Shown piece after piece: positions 1 through 5,447 of a stretch of DNA of 14,543 nt. The DNA is taken from the NCBI GenBank assembly GCA_029256005.1, contig JAQSYS010000017.1, positions 1 to 14,543 on the forward strand, given 5' to 3'. Within the stretch, counting starts at the first letter, position 1, and each line of letters opens with the position of its first letter. The notes beneath the pieces were generated by a model. That model saw only the letters and a list, made by a program, of their open reading frames with translations, searched no databases and was not told the origin of the DNA. The position numbers and the translations under genes are program-made. The DNA comes from Sedimentibacter sp. Lineage in GTDB: Bacteria; Bacillota; Clostridia; Tissierellales; Sedimentibacteraceae.

Positions 1-13
1 TTCTTAGTGTCAT
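1..13 (-). CDS. Start of a gene leaving the window (first 4 codons only)
   Basis: An ATG at 13-11 on the minus strand follows a strong ribosome binding site (AAAGGAGG, about 4 nt upstream). The first residues would be M-T-L-R, and the frame then runs off the left edge. A promoter-like pair lies just upstream (50-78). Too little is present to name a product. The call rests on the spacing of promoter, ribosome binding site and start codon. Confidence 0.5.
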
Positions 14-49
14 ATATCCTCCTTTGCCAGCATTAGCCAACCGTTTTAT

Positions 50-78
50 ATATTAACTTAAAAAGCGCACATGGTCAA
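50..78 (-). promoter_or_regulatory. Sigma-A-like promoter for the gene at the left edge
   Basis: On the minus strand, TTGACC (78-73) is followed after 17 nt by TAATAT (55-50). This leads to the ribosome binding site and ATG at 13. The -35 box matches 5 of 6 consensus bases and the -10 box 4 of 6. Confidence 0.4.
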
Positions 79-110
79 GGAGAAACATGGCGGATGAATT
101 ATATTCAACA

Positions 111-147
111 AAAGAAAAAAGGAACCTGCATAAAGCATAAGTTCCTT
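111..147 (-). terminator. Rho-independent terminator after the M19 dipeptidase gene
   Basis: A 7-bp stem (AAGGAAC / GTTCCTT, 119-125 and 141-147) is followed on the minus strand by six T's (120-115). It begins about 19 nt after the dipeptidase stop codon, so it closes the DUF819-dipeptidase unit. Confidence 0.75.
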
Positions 148-165
148 GAATACTATTGAATCCAT

Positions 166-1140
166 TTATTTCAAAACTCTGTCCATGAGACTTAAAAAGT
201 TCTTATAACTTATTTTTTCTATGTCTCCTTTAGAAAATCCCCTTTTCTCAAGTTTTGCAAGCATATTGTTACCCTTTGTAATATTCTCAAGACCAATTGT
301 TCCTTTGTAAGCTTCACTTGTGAAGCTATTTGTAGTGTCTCCTTCTAAATAGTCGAAAAAATCAAAACCAAGTGCGACACAGTCAATTCCAATAAGATCT
401 ACAACATGCTCCAAGTGATTAATGAGAAAATCAACAGTCATGTTTTCAGGTTCGAAACTTATAAACTCATTAAAAGAATTCATGCCTATGAGCCCTTTAT
501 TTTCTCCGATTGCTTTTATTTGACTGTCTGTCAGATTTCTCGGCACATCACACAGCGCCCTTGCATTTGAGTGCGATGCCATAAATGGAACCTCAGTTTC
601 ATTGCAGATGTCCCAGAAAGTTTTTTCATTGGCGTGGGAAACATCAAGAATAATTCCAAGGTCATTTATTATTTTTATTGCTTCTTTCCCTTTTAGTGTA
701 AGTCCTCTGTCCGAATCACCCTTAACACCTGTTGCTAAATCATTTTGTTCATTCCATGTTAGTATAGCATGCCTAAAACCAAGTTGATACAAGGTATATA
801 TGTCCTCAACTTCTTCTCCAATACAACTTAATCCTTCCAGCCCTAACATTACAGCCATTTTATCTTCTTTCATAGCTGTATAAAAATCATCTGTACTAAG
901 CATTACTTTTAAAAAATCCCTGCTTTCCCATAGCTCACAGCTCATTGCCTTAATGCTTTCAACAAGTCTTTCCTTGGGTCTTTGGTCATGGGGAGGGTCT
1001 GCCCAAATGACAAATATCCCTCCTACCATGCCTCCTGATTTAAATCTTTCAAGATGGTCGTTTCTTATGATATTTTTTCTTCCCATTCCCCTTTTAATTG
1101 TAACATCCGTCCAAATATCACCATGTATGTCAAGAAACAT
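166..1140 (-). CDS. Membrane dipeptidase-like protein (peptidase family M19)
   Basis: A 324-residue metallopeptidase of the M19 (renal dipeptidase) family, which hydrolyses dipeptides using two zinc ions. The full expected ligand set is visible: His6 and Asp8 (IHGD), Glu102 (LEG), His169 (DVSHAN), His190 (ASHSNAR) and Asp260 (GFDFF, usually GSDFDG). The length is normal for bacterial members, and no signal peptide is seen, so a cytoplasmic enzyme is likely. The start follows a G-rich ribosome binding site (AGGGGGG). It lies 22 nt after the DUF819 membrane protein gene and is probably cotranscribed with it. The transporter-like neighbour suggests uptake and cleavage of a small dipeptide or a related amide. 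The exact substrate cannot be told, since family members also act on D-containing dipeptides and proline-type substrates. Confidence 0.9.
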   Translation of the reverse strand: MFLDIHGDIWTDVTIKRGMGRKNIIRNDHLERFKSGGMVGGIFVIWADPPHDQRPKERLVESIKAMSCELWESRDFLKVMLSTDDFYTAMKEDKMAVMLGLEGLSCIGEEVEDIYTLYQLGFRHAILTWNEQNDLATGVKGDSDRGLTLKGKEAIKIINDLGIILDVSHANEKTFWDICNETEVPFMASHSNARALCDVPRNLTDSQIKAIGENKGLIGMNSFNEFISFEPENMTVDFLINHLEHVVDLIGIDCVALGFDFFDYLEGDTTNSFTSEAYKGTIGLENITKGNNMLAKLEKRGFSKGDIEKISYKNFLSLMDRVLK

Positions 1141-1162
1141 AATTCCCCCCTAATTACTAAAT

Positions 1163-2374
1163 TTACATCAAATGAAGCAAATTACCCATAAATATTCCAA
1201 GATAGTTCCCAATAATATATCCGAAAATACCAGCCAACACAATAGGTCCTATGAGTTTGTTCCAACCCTTTGCTATAGCCATTGCAGCTGCTGTTGTAGG
1301 TCCTCCGATGTTTGCATTTGAGCAAAGCAGAATTTCCTCTAGTGAAAAGTTGAATATTTTTCCAAATATTAATGAAATAATCATGTTGATAATGACTATT
1401 ACAGCAGTGAACACCAGCAGAAGTGGAGCCTGTGAAATAATAACTGGTATTGAAGCCGGAACTCCTATTACCACAAGGAATATATAAATTAGGAATGTAC
1501 CCAGTTCCTGTGCACCATGAATACTACTTATAAATCCAGGGGCATATGTAGCTAACAGCATAGTAAATGTTGTTATCAACAGATACTTGTTACCTAAAAA
1601 TCCATTAAACAAATCCATTACAAAATTACCTTTTGGTATAACAACTGCGAGAATAGCAGAAAGTTCTGTGGAAATCCATACTATAACAAAAGCAATAGCA
1701 ACTGCAAAAGATATGTCTTTTAAGGAAATATCTTTTCTTCCCCAGTACTGTGCAGCAAGTGTTTCTCCATCTTCCTTATTTGCATTTTCAACTACGGCAT
1801 CTATGTGAGGATGTTTGAATTTTCTCATAAAAAATCCTATTGAAGGAATAGCCAGCAACACAAAGAAATATAGTGCCATCAAAAGATTGTCTGCAACAGT
1901 AAGAGCAGATATCCACTCTTCCCCTGTACCAAATGATTCAGCCATAGCTGCAAAGTTTACACCTCCACCTATATAAGAGCCGGTCATCATAGCTGCCATT
2001 TTATATAAGTCCGGAATATAATTTTTCAACAGCATGAAAGCTAAAAAAACACCTACAATGGTTCCTATGGAACTGAGCAAGAACATGATTAATACTCTTC
2101 CGCTTTCTCTCCAGATTTTCTTGATGTTGGCATCAAATAATAAAAGCGGAATAGCAAGTGGCACCACATAACCCCATACAACGTCGTATGTTGGAGCTGC
2201 CGTAGGAATAATATTAAAATTCGCTAAAAGCATTGCTGCAACTAACCCAATTATGGCGCCTGTAACCTTTGAAGCCCAAGCGTAAGTCTGTTCAAGATAA
2301 ATGCTTATTGCAGCAATGCCAATAAGAATTGACCACAACGCCCAAGTGTTGTCAGCACTAATTAAAGTATTCAT
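1163..2374 (-). CDS. DUF819 family integral membrane protein
   Basis: A very hydrophobic protein of about 403 residues with roughly ten or more membrane segments, matching the DUF819 (YjcL-like) family of uncharacterised, transporter-like proteins. Family signatures include the Gly-rich GSYIGGGVNFAAMAE segment and a late NANIGGPTTAAAMA segment. These two symmetric Gly/Asn/Ala motifs resemble the paired re-entrant regions of secondary transporters. The longest frame begins at 2389, but the start at 2374 is preferred because AAGGAGG sits 5 nt upstream of it, inside the longer version. It is followed directly by an M19 dipeptidase, so it may import that enzyme's substrate; this is inferred from context only. 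Family placement is confident, transport function is not proven. Confidence 0.85.
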   Translation of the reverse strand: MNTLISADNTWALWSILIGIAAISIYLEQTYAWASKVTGAIIGLVAAMLLANFNIIPTAAPTYDVVWGYVVPLAIPLLLFDANIKKIWRESGRVLIMFLLSSIGTIVGVFLAFMLLKNYIPDLYKMAAMMTGSYIGGGVNFAAMAESFGTGEEWISALTVADNLLMALYFFVLLAIPSIGFFMRKFKHPHIDAVVENANKEDGETLAAQYWGRKDISLKDISFAVAIAFVIVWISTELSAILAVVIPKGNFVMDLFNGFLGNKYLLITTFTMLLATYAPGFISSIHGAQELGTFLIYIFLVVIGVPASIPVIISQAPLLLVFTAVIVIINMIISLIFGKIFNFSLEEILLCSNANIGGPTTAAAMAIAKGWNKLIGPIVLAGIFGYIIGNYLGIFMGNLLHLM

Positions 2375-2402
2375 AATAACCTCCTTCATCTGATTCTAAT
2401 TT

Positions 2403-2420
2403 TGTTCATTTTATTGAACA
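2403..2420. promoter_or_regulatory. Palindromic candidate operator upstream of the DUF819 gene
   Basis: A perfect inverted repeat, TGTTCA - 6 nt - TGAACA. On the minus strand it lies just downstream of a TATAAT box (2434-2429) and upstream of the DUF819 ribosome binding site, so it would sit at or near the transcription start. No convincing -35 box was found. It could be a repressor site or a small 5' leader hairpin. Confidence 0.35.
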
Positions 2421-2477
2421 CTTAATATATTATATTTAGATGCCTTGAGTTTATTACTTCATTGTGGACATTATTGT

Positions 2478-2512
2478 ATAAAAAAGGACCTATCATCATG
2501 AGACGATAAGTC
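2478..2512 (-). terminator. Rho-independent terminator after the TfoX-domain gene
   Basis: In minus-strand RNA an 11-bp stem (2502-2512 with 2487-2497) closes on a 4-nt loop and is followed by six U's (2485-2480). Two pairs are G-U wobbles in this orientation and would be C/A mismatches in the other, so the element is directional and belongs to leftward transcription. Confidence 0.75.
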
Positions 2513-2613
2513 AACTCTGCATTAGTGTCATGCCAGTCATTCAATTGTTTCAGTGGGTAAATTAAGCATCATGAAAATATTAAGTATACCCCACTATAGG
2601 CTGTGGATATTTT

Positions 2614-2868
2614 CTATTTATAAAAATTATAAAACTCTTTCAGCTCTTCCTTCTTTTCAGTTGAAAGCTGAGATTTCTTAATTCCTTGAACAGCACCTTC
2701 CAGTGCATAAAGTCTATTTATTCATGCAGAAGCGTCTATTGCTTTTATTTTAAGCCAAGAATCTTTACTTCCTGTTTTTTTCAACTGTTCGTAAGTTGTA
2801 ATACCAACCTGTTCAAGCTGTTCATCAATTGACTTTCCAATGTTTATTAAATTTATAAATTCTCCCAT
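2614..2868 (-). CDS. Stand-alone TfoX C-terminal-type domain protein with in-frame UGA, probable selenoprotein
   Basis: Reading from ATG 2868 through an in-frame TGA at 2724-2722 to TAG at 2616-2614 gives 84 residues. The product matches the TfoX/Sxy C-terminal domain along its length: an NIGKSI helix-hairpin-helix-like start, VGITTYEQLK in the middle, then INRLYALEGAVQG and a charged LKEFY tail. The family usually has Ala-Cys before the (I/L)N-x-LYALEGA motif; here residue 49 at that position is UGA. GAGGAGG lies 5 nt before the ATG. There is a promoter at 2914-2942, a terminator at 2478-2512, and no other stop or frameshift, so the gene looks maintained. A SECIS-like hairpin follows the UGA. 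I infer selenocysteine at residue 49; a recent Cys-to-stop mutation or sequencing error would look the same in one genome. The function of these short TfoX-domain proteins is unknown; full-length Sxy regulates competence in Proteobacteria. A gene caller would miss it or call a truncated fragment. Confidence 0.7.
2685..2712 (-). promoter_or_regulatory. Candidate bacterial SECIS hairpin inside the TfoX-domain gene
   Basis: In minus-strand RNA, GCAC (2706-2703) pairs with GUGC (2696-2693) around the six-base loop UGGAAG. Below it U2707 can bulge, then A2708-U2692 and U2709-G2691 pair, with an outer CUU/AAG stem (2712-2710 with 2687-2685). The loop starts 19 nt after the UGA and has G at its second base. 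A bulged U under a short upper stem and a G in the loop are the features SelB recognises in the E. coli fdhF element. The stem is short and overlaps the conserved ALEGA codons, so chance pairing is possible. Confidence 0.5.
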
Positions 2869-2913
2869 TTCATCCTCCTCCAAATAACAGAATATAAAAC
2901 ATGTCTTATTTTC

Positions 2914-2942
2914 ATTTTACTATGAAACAGTCAATATATCAA
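2914..2942 (-). promoter_or_regulatory. Sigma-A-like promoter of the TfoX-domain gene
   Basis: On the minus strand TTGATA (2942-2937) and TAAAAT (2919-2914) are separated by exactly 17 nt, each matching 5 of 6 consensus bases. It lies about 45 nt upstream of the ATG at 2868. It gives the TfoX-domain gene its own transcript. Confidence 0.65.
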
Positions 2943-2985
2943 TCACCTCATGAAATATTCAATAGTATTTAGGATTTGGTTCAAT

Positions 2986-3012
2986 AAAAAACCCAAGAAT
3001 TAAATCCTTGGG
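2986..3012 (-). terminator. Leftward terminator between birA operator and TfoX-domain gene
   Basis: A 6-bp stem (CCCAAG 2992-2997 / CTTGGG 3007-3012) is followed on the minus strand by six T's (2991-2986). No recognised gene lies upstream of it on that strand; only a 10-residue mini-ORF at 3000-3032 does. It therefore ends either a short leftward RNA from the birA operator region or stray antisense transcription. Confidence 0.6.
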
Positions 3013-3032
3013 ATATAAACCTGTTTTAACAT
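3000..3032 (-). CDS. Possible 10-residue leader peptide divergent from birA
   Basis: A minus-strand ATG at 3032 is preceded at 5 nt by GAGGAG and encodes MLKQVYIPRI followed by TAA. The stop codon lies in the loop of the terminator at 2986-3012, an arrangement typical of leader peptides. No good promoter was found for it; the overlapping biotin operator lies just upstream. It could be chance. Confidence 0.25.
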   Translation of the reverse strand: MLKQVYIPRI

Positions 3033-3048
3033 AAGATCTCCTCAGTCA

Positions 3049-3079
3049 TTGTTAACCAAAATAAATAATAGGTTGACAT
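3049..3079. promoter_or_regulatory. BirA (biotin) operator
   Basis: The half-sites TTGTTAACC (3049-3057) and GGTTGACAT (3071-3079) are inverted about a 13-nt spacer. They match the BirA box of Firmicutes (approximately TTGTTAACC-N(13-16)-GGTTAACAA), with two mismatches on the right arm. The right arm covers the -35 box of the birA promoter, so bound BirA would block RNA polymerase. Confidence 0.8.
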
Positions 3080-3101
3080 TTAATATTCTATACAATAAAA
3101 T
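3073..3101 (+). promoter_or_regulatory. birA-bioY promoter
   Basis: A perfect TTGACA (3073-3078), a 17-nt spacer and TAAAAT (3096-3101) lie 30 nt upstream of the birA start codon. Overlap with the BirA operator implies autoregulated, biotin-responsive expression of both birA and bioY. Confidence 0.8.
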
Positions 3102-3130
3102 ATAAATTACTTAAGAGTCGAGGTGAAAGC

Positions 3131-4105
3131 ATGTCAGTTAAAAATGAAGTGTTACATATATTAGAACAACATAAAGGTCAAACCATCTCAGGACAGGAGC
3201 TGGCTGAAAAGCTTGGGGTTTCAAGGACAGCTGTATGGAAGGCAATAAACACATTAAAGGATGAAGGATATTTAATAAATGGGGTTTCAAACAAGGGATA
3301 CTCATTGTCTTCTTCATCTGATTTAATGTCAGCAGAAGGAATCAGAACATTTTTAAAAAGTGAATTTCAGACACTGCCTATTTCTGTATATAAAACTATA
3401 AGCTCCACAAACTCAGAAGCAAAAATCCAGGCTATGCAAAATGCTGGGCATGGAACAGTAATTATTTCAGAGGAACAAACAGAGGGTAGAGGAAGAATGG
3501 GAAGAAGCTTTTATTCTCCTGCAGAGTCAGGAATTTATATGAGCATAATTCTTAAGCCAAATTTAAATATAGCTGATTCTGTCTTGATAACAACTGCTGT
3601 TGCAGTTGCAGTATGTTTATCAATCGATAATTTCACTAACCAAAAGGTGGAAATTAAGTGGGTAAATGATATTTATTTAAATGATAAAAAAATCTGCGGA
3701 ATACTAACTGAAGCTGTGACTGACATCGAAAGTGGAACCATTAACAGCGTAGTGGTCGGAATTGGTTTAAATGTTAAAACAGAACTTTTTCCTTCAGAGC
3801 TTCGGGAAATAGCAGGTTCCATATTTAACACAAACAATGACAGCTTTATACGAAACCAACTGGCAGCTGAAATAATAAACAATGTTTTAAACATGTGTGA
3901 TAACATTGAAGACAGATCCTTCTTAAAAATATATAAGGAACGCTCAATGATATTAGGTGAAAAAATCAGATACTTAAAGAACAATCAATGGTTTGAAGGC
4001 TATGCTCAAGACATTGATGAGTTTGGTGGACTGGTTGTATTTCTCGAGGATGGACGCAAGGAAGTACTTCATTCAGGAGAAATCTCTGTGAGAAAACAAA
4101 TTTAA
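3131..4105 (+). CDS. birA: Bifunctional biotin operon repressor / biotin-protein ligase
   Basis: A 324-residue two-function BirA. Residues about 1-60 form a winged helix-turn-helix (SGQELAEKLGVSRTAVWKAI) for DNA binding. Residues about 80-265 are the ligase core, carrying the biotinyl-AMP binding loop GRGRMGR (119-125), KWVND (176-180) and the KKICGILTE segment (from 186). The remaining residues are the small C-terminal SH3-like domain. It makes biotinyl-5'-AMP and transfers biotin to a carboxylase carrier lysine; unused holorepressor binds the operator. Length and domain order match the repressor-type (group II) enzyme. AGGTGA lies just upstream of the ATG. It is cotranscribed with bioY 11 nt downstream and has a matching operator upstream, so autoregulation is well supported. 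Confidence 0.96.
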   Translation: MSVKNEVLHILEQHKGQTISGQELAEKLGVSRTAVWKAINTLKDEGYLINGVSNKGYSLSSSSDLMSAEGIRTFLKSEFQTLPISVYKTISSTNSEAKIQAMQNAGHGTVIISEEQTEGRGRMGRSFYSPAESGIYMSIILKPNLNIADSVLITTAVAVAVCLSIDNFTNQKVEIKWVNDIYLNDKKICGILTEAVTDIESGTINSVVVGIGLNVKTELFPSELREIAGSIFNTNNDSFIRNQLAAEIINNVLNMCDNIEDRSFLKIYKERSMILGEKIRYLKNNQWFEGYAQDIDEFGGLVVFLEDGRKEVLHSGEISVRKQI

Positions 4106-4116
4106 AGGAGATTATT

Positions 4117-4662
4117 ATGACTTCAATGAAACTAACAACTTTAGACATAACACAAATAGGATTGTTTACAGCTTTGACAGCAATAGGAGCATTTATATCC
4201 GTACCTGTCGGGCCTGTGCCAATTACGCTTCAATCCTTATTTGTTCTGCTGTCAGGAATTATTCTAGGATCAAGAAAGGCTATGCTATCACAAGTTGCAT
4301 ATGTATTGCTTGGACTTTTCGGTCTGCCAATATTTGCAGGCTTCACAGGTGGATTACAGACTATGCTAAAACCAAGTTTTGGTTTTTTATTAGGATTTAT
4401 TTTAGCGGCTTATGTAGCAGGCAAAATAACGGAATATGAAAAAACTTCAATAAGAAACATAATACTGGCAGTATTTGCAGCTACTATAGTGATGTATGCC
4501 GTAGGTCTTCCTTACATGTATTATGTATTAAATTTTATACTTTCAAAAAAATTTAACATAATTCAAGTACTTAACATGGGAATGTTCATGTTCATACCCG
4601 GAGACACATTAAAGGCTGCTATGGCAGTTTTAGTAGGTAAAAAACTTAAAGAAAGATTATAG
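4117..4662 (+). CDS. bioY: Biotin transporter BioY (S component)
   Basis: A 181-residue hydrophobic protein of the BioY family, with about six membrane segments. The family pattern is clear: VPVGPVPITLQSLFVLLSG near the start, the GLFGLPIFAGFTGGLQ loop, a GFLLGF segment, and a C-terminal MFIPGDTLKAAMA. BioY captures biotin in the membrane, either alone or as the substrate-binding unit of an energy-coupling factor transporter. The ATPase and coupling units are not encoded next to it, so it probably uses a shared module or acts alone. AAAGGAG lies just upstream of the first ATG, and birA lies 11 nt upstream, so BirA should control it. It ends 3 nt from the end of the convergent activase gene. 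Confidence 0.96.
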   Translation: MTSMKLTTLDITQIGLFTALTAIGAFISVPVGPVPITLQSLFVLLSGIILGSRKAMLSQVAYVLLGLFGLPIFAGFTGGLQTMLKPSFGFLLGFILAAYVAGKITEYEKTSIRNIILAVFAATIVMYAVGLPYMYYVLNFILSKKFNIIQVLNMGMFMFIPGDTLKAAMAVLVGKKLKERL

Positions 4663-4665
4663 CAC

Positions 4666-5415
4666 TTATTTATAGCTAACTAATTTTACACCATCGGCCT
4701 GGATTAATTCTATTAATTCTTGAATCTTTTCAGCCGATGGTATTTTGAAATCCCTTGAAGGTTTTTCAATTCCTAATAAATCATACTTTTCATCACCGAA
4801 ATTGTGATACGGCAATAGCTCAATTTTAGGGTTTTTTATATTTGCTTTTACATACTTTGCAGTCTTTAAAATATTTTCCTTATCAGCATTTACACTTTCA
4901 ATAAGGGGAATCCTTACAACAACATTATCATTTATTTCGTTAAGTCTTTTTATATTGTATAATATTTTCTCATTACTAACTCCGGTGAATATTTTATGTT
5001 TAATGTCATCCATGTGCTTTAAATCTATAAAAATCAAATCAAACTTTTTAAATATATCCTTTACTTCTTCAAATTTAAAATATCCCGAAGTTTCGATGGC
5101 TAAATTAATGCCCCTATCGTAAAGTTTATTAACCAGCTCTCTTAACATATCCTTTTGCAATGTTGCTTCACCTCCGGAGAATGTAACTCCTCCTCCGGAG
5201 TATCTGTAAAATATTTCTTGACGTTCTATTATCTTCAATATTTGCTCAGCAGAATACTTATATACAAGATTATTGTCAATATAAAGTCCTTCGGGATTAG
5301 CGCACCATTTGCAGCGCAGTGGACATCCTGCAAAGAAAATTATTGTTCTTATGCCGTCACCGTCATTAACTGAGAAATTTTGCGGTGCCATGAAACTTCC
5401 ATATAAGTTATTCAT
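4666..5415 (-). CDS. Glycyl radical enzyme activating protein (radical SAM)
   Basis: A radical SAM activase of about 249 residues that would install the glycyl radical on the enzyme encoded 32 nt upstream. With the start at 5415, the cluster-binding CxxxCxxC is Cys31, Cys35 and Cys38 (GCPLRCKWCANPEG), followed by the SAM-binding GGGVTFSGGE segment. It lacks the insert with extra ferredoxin-type cysteines found in many activases of dehydratase- and decarboxylase-type enzymes, so in size and layout it resembles the pyruvate formate-lyase activase. The longest frame starts at 5430 with no ribosome binding site. The start at 5415 is preferred because GGAG lies 5 nt before it. The 3' end converges on bioY and contains a large inverted repeat. 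Confidence 0.92.
   Translation of the reverse strand: MNNLYGSFMAPQNFSVNDGDGIRTIIFFAGCPLRCKWCANPEGLYIDNNLVYKYSAEQILKIIERQEIFYRYSGGGVTFSGGEATLQKDMLRELVNKLYDRGINLAIETSGYFKFEEVKDIFKKFDLIFIDLKHMDDIKHKIFTGVSNEKILYNIKRLNEINDNVVVRIPLIESVNADKENILKTAKYVKANIKNPKIELLPYHNFGDEKYDLLGIEKPSRDFKIPSAEKIQELIELIQADGVKLVSYK
4691..4740 (+). terminator. Inverted repeat in the activase 3' coding end, possible bioY terminator
   Basis: A perfect 8-bp inverted repeat, CCATCGGC (4691-4698) and GCCGATGG (4733-4740), encloses 34 nt that can form a small inner GATT/AATC stem. On the plus strand TATTTTG follows. It starts 29 nt after the bioY stop codon and inside the convergent activase gene. It may end bioY transcription, although the T run is weak. 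Confidence 0.35.
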
Positions 5416-5447
5416 TCCTTCTCCAATCATCTGTTAAACTGAAATCA

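Noticed and set aside
87..140. A 17-codon plus-strand ORF with AGGAG upstream
   Set aside because: It overlaps the minus-strand terminator at 111-147 and has no recognisable similarity or promoter; probably chance.
2552..2595. Imperfect hairpin (AGTGGG / CCCACT with further broken pairing) just past the TfoX-domain stop
   Set aside because: It has several mismatches and no T run on either strand; a better terminator lies at 2478-2512.
2614..2868. Reading the UGA as a simple pseudogene or as tryptophan
   Set aside because: Trp decoding is not expected in Clostridia, and the other genes here end normally. A pseudogene cannot be excluded, but the intact rest of the frame, promoter, terminator and SECIS-like fold favour recoding.
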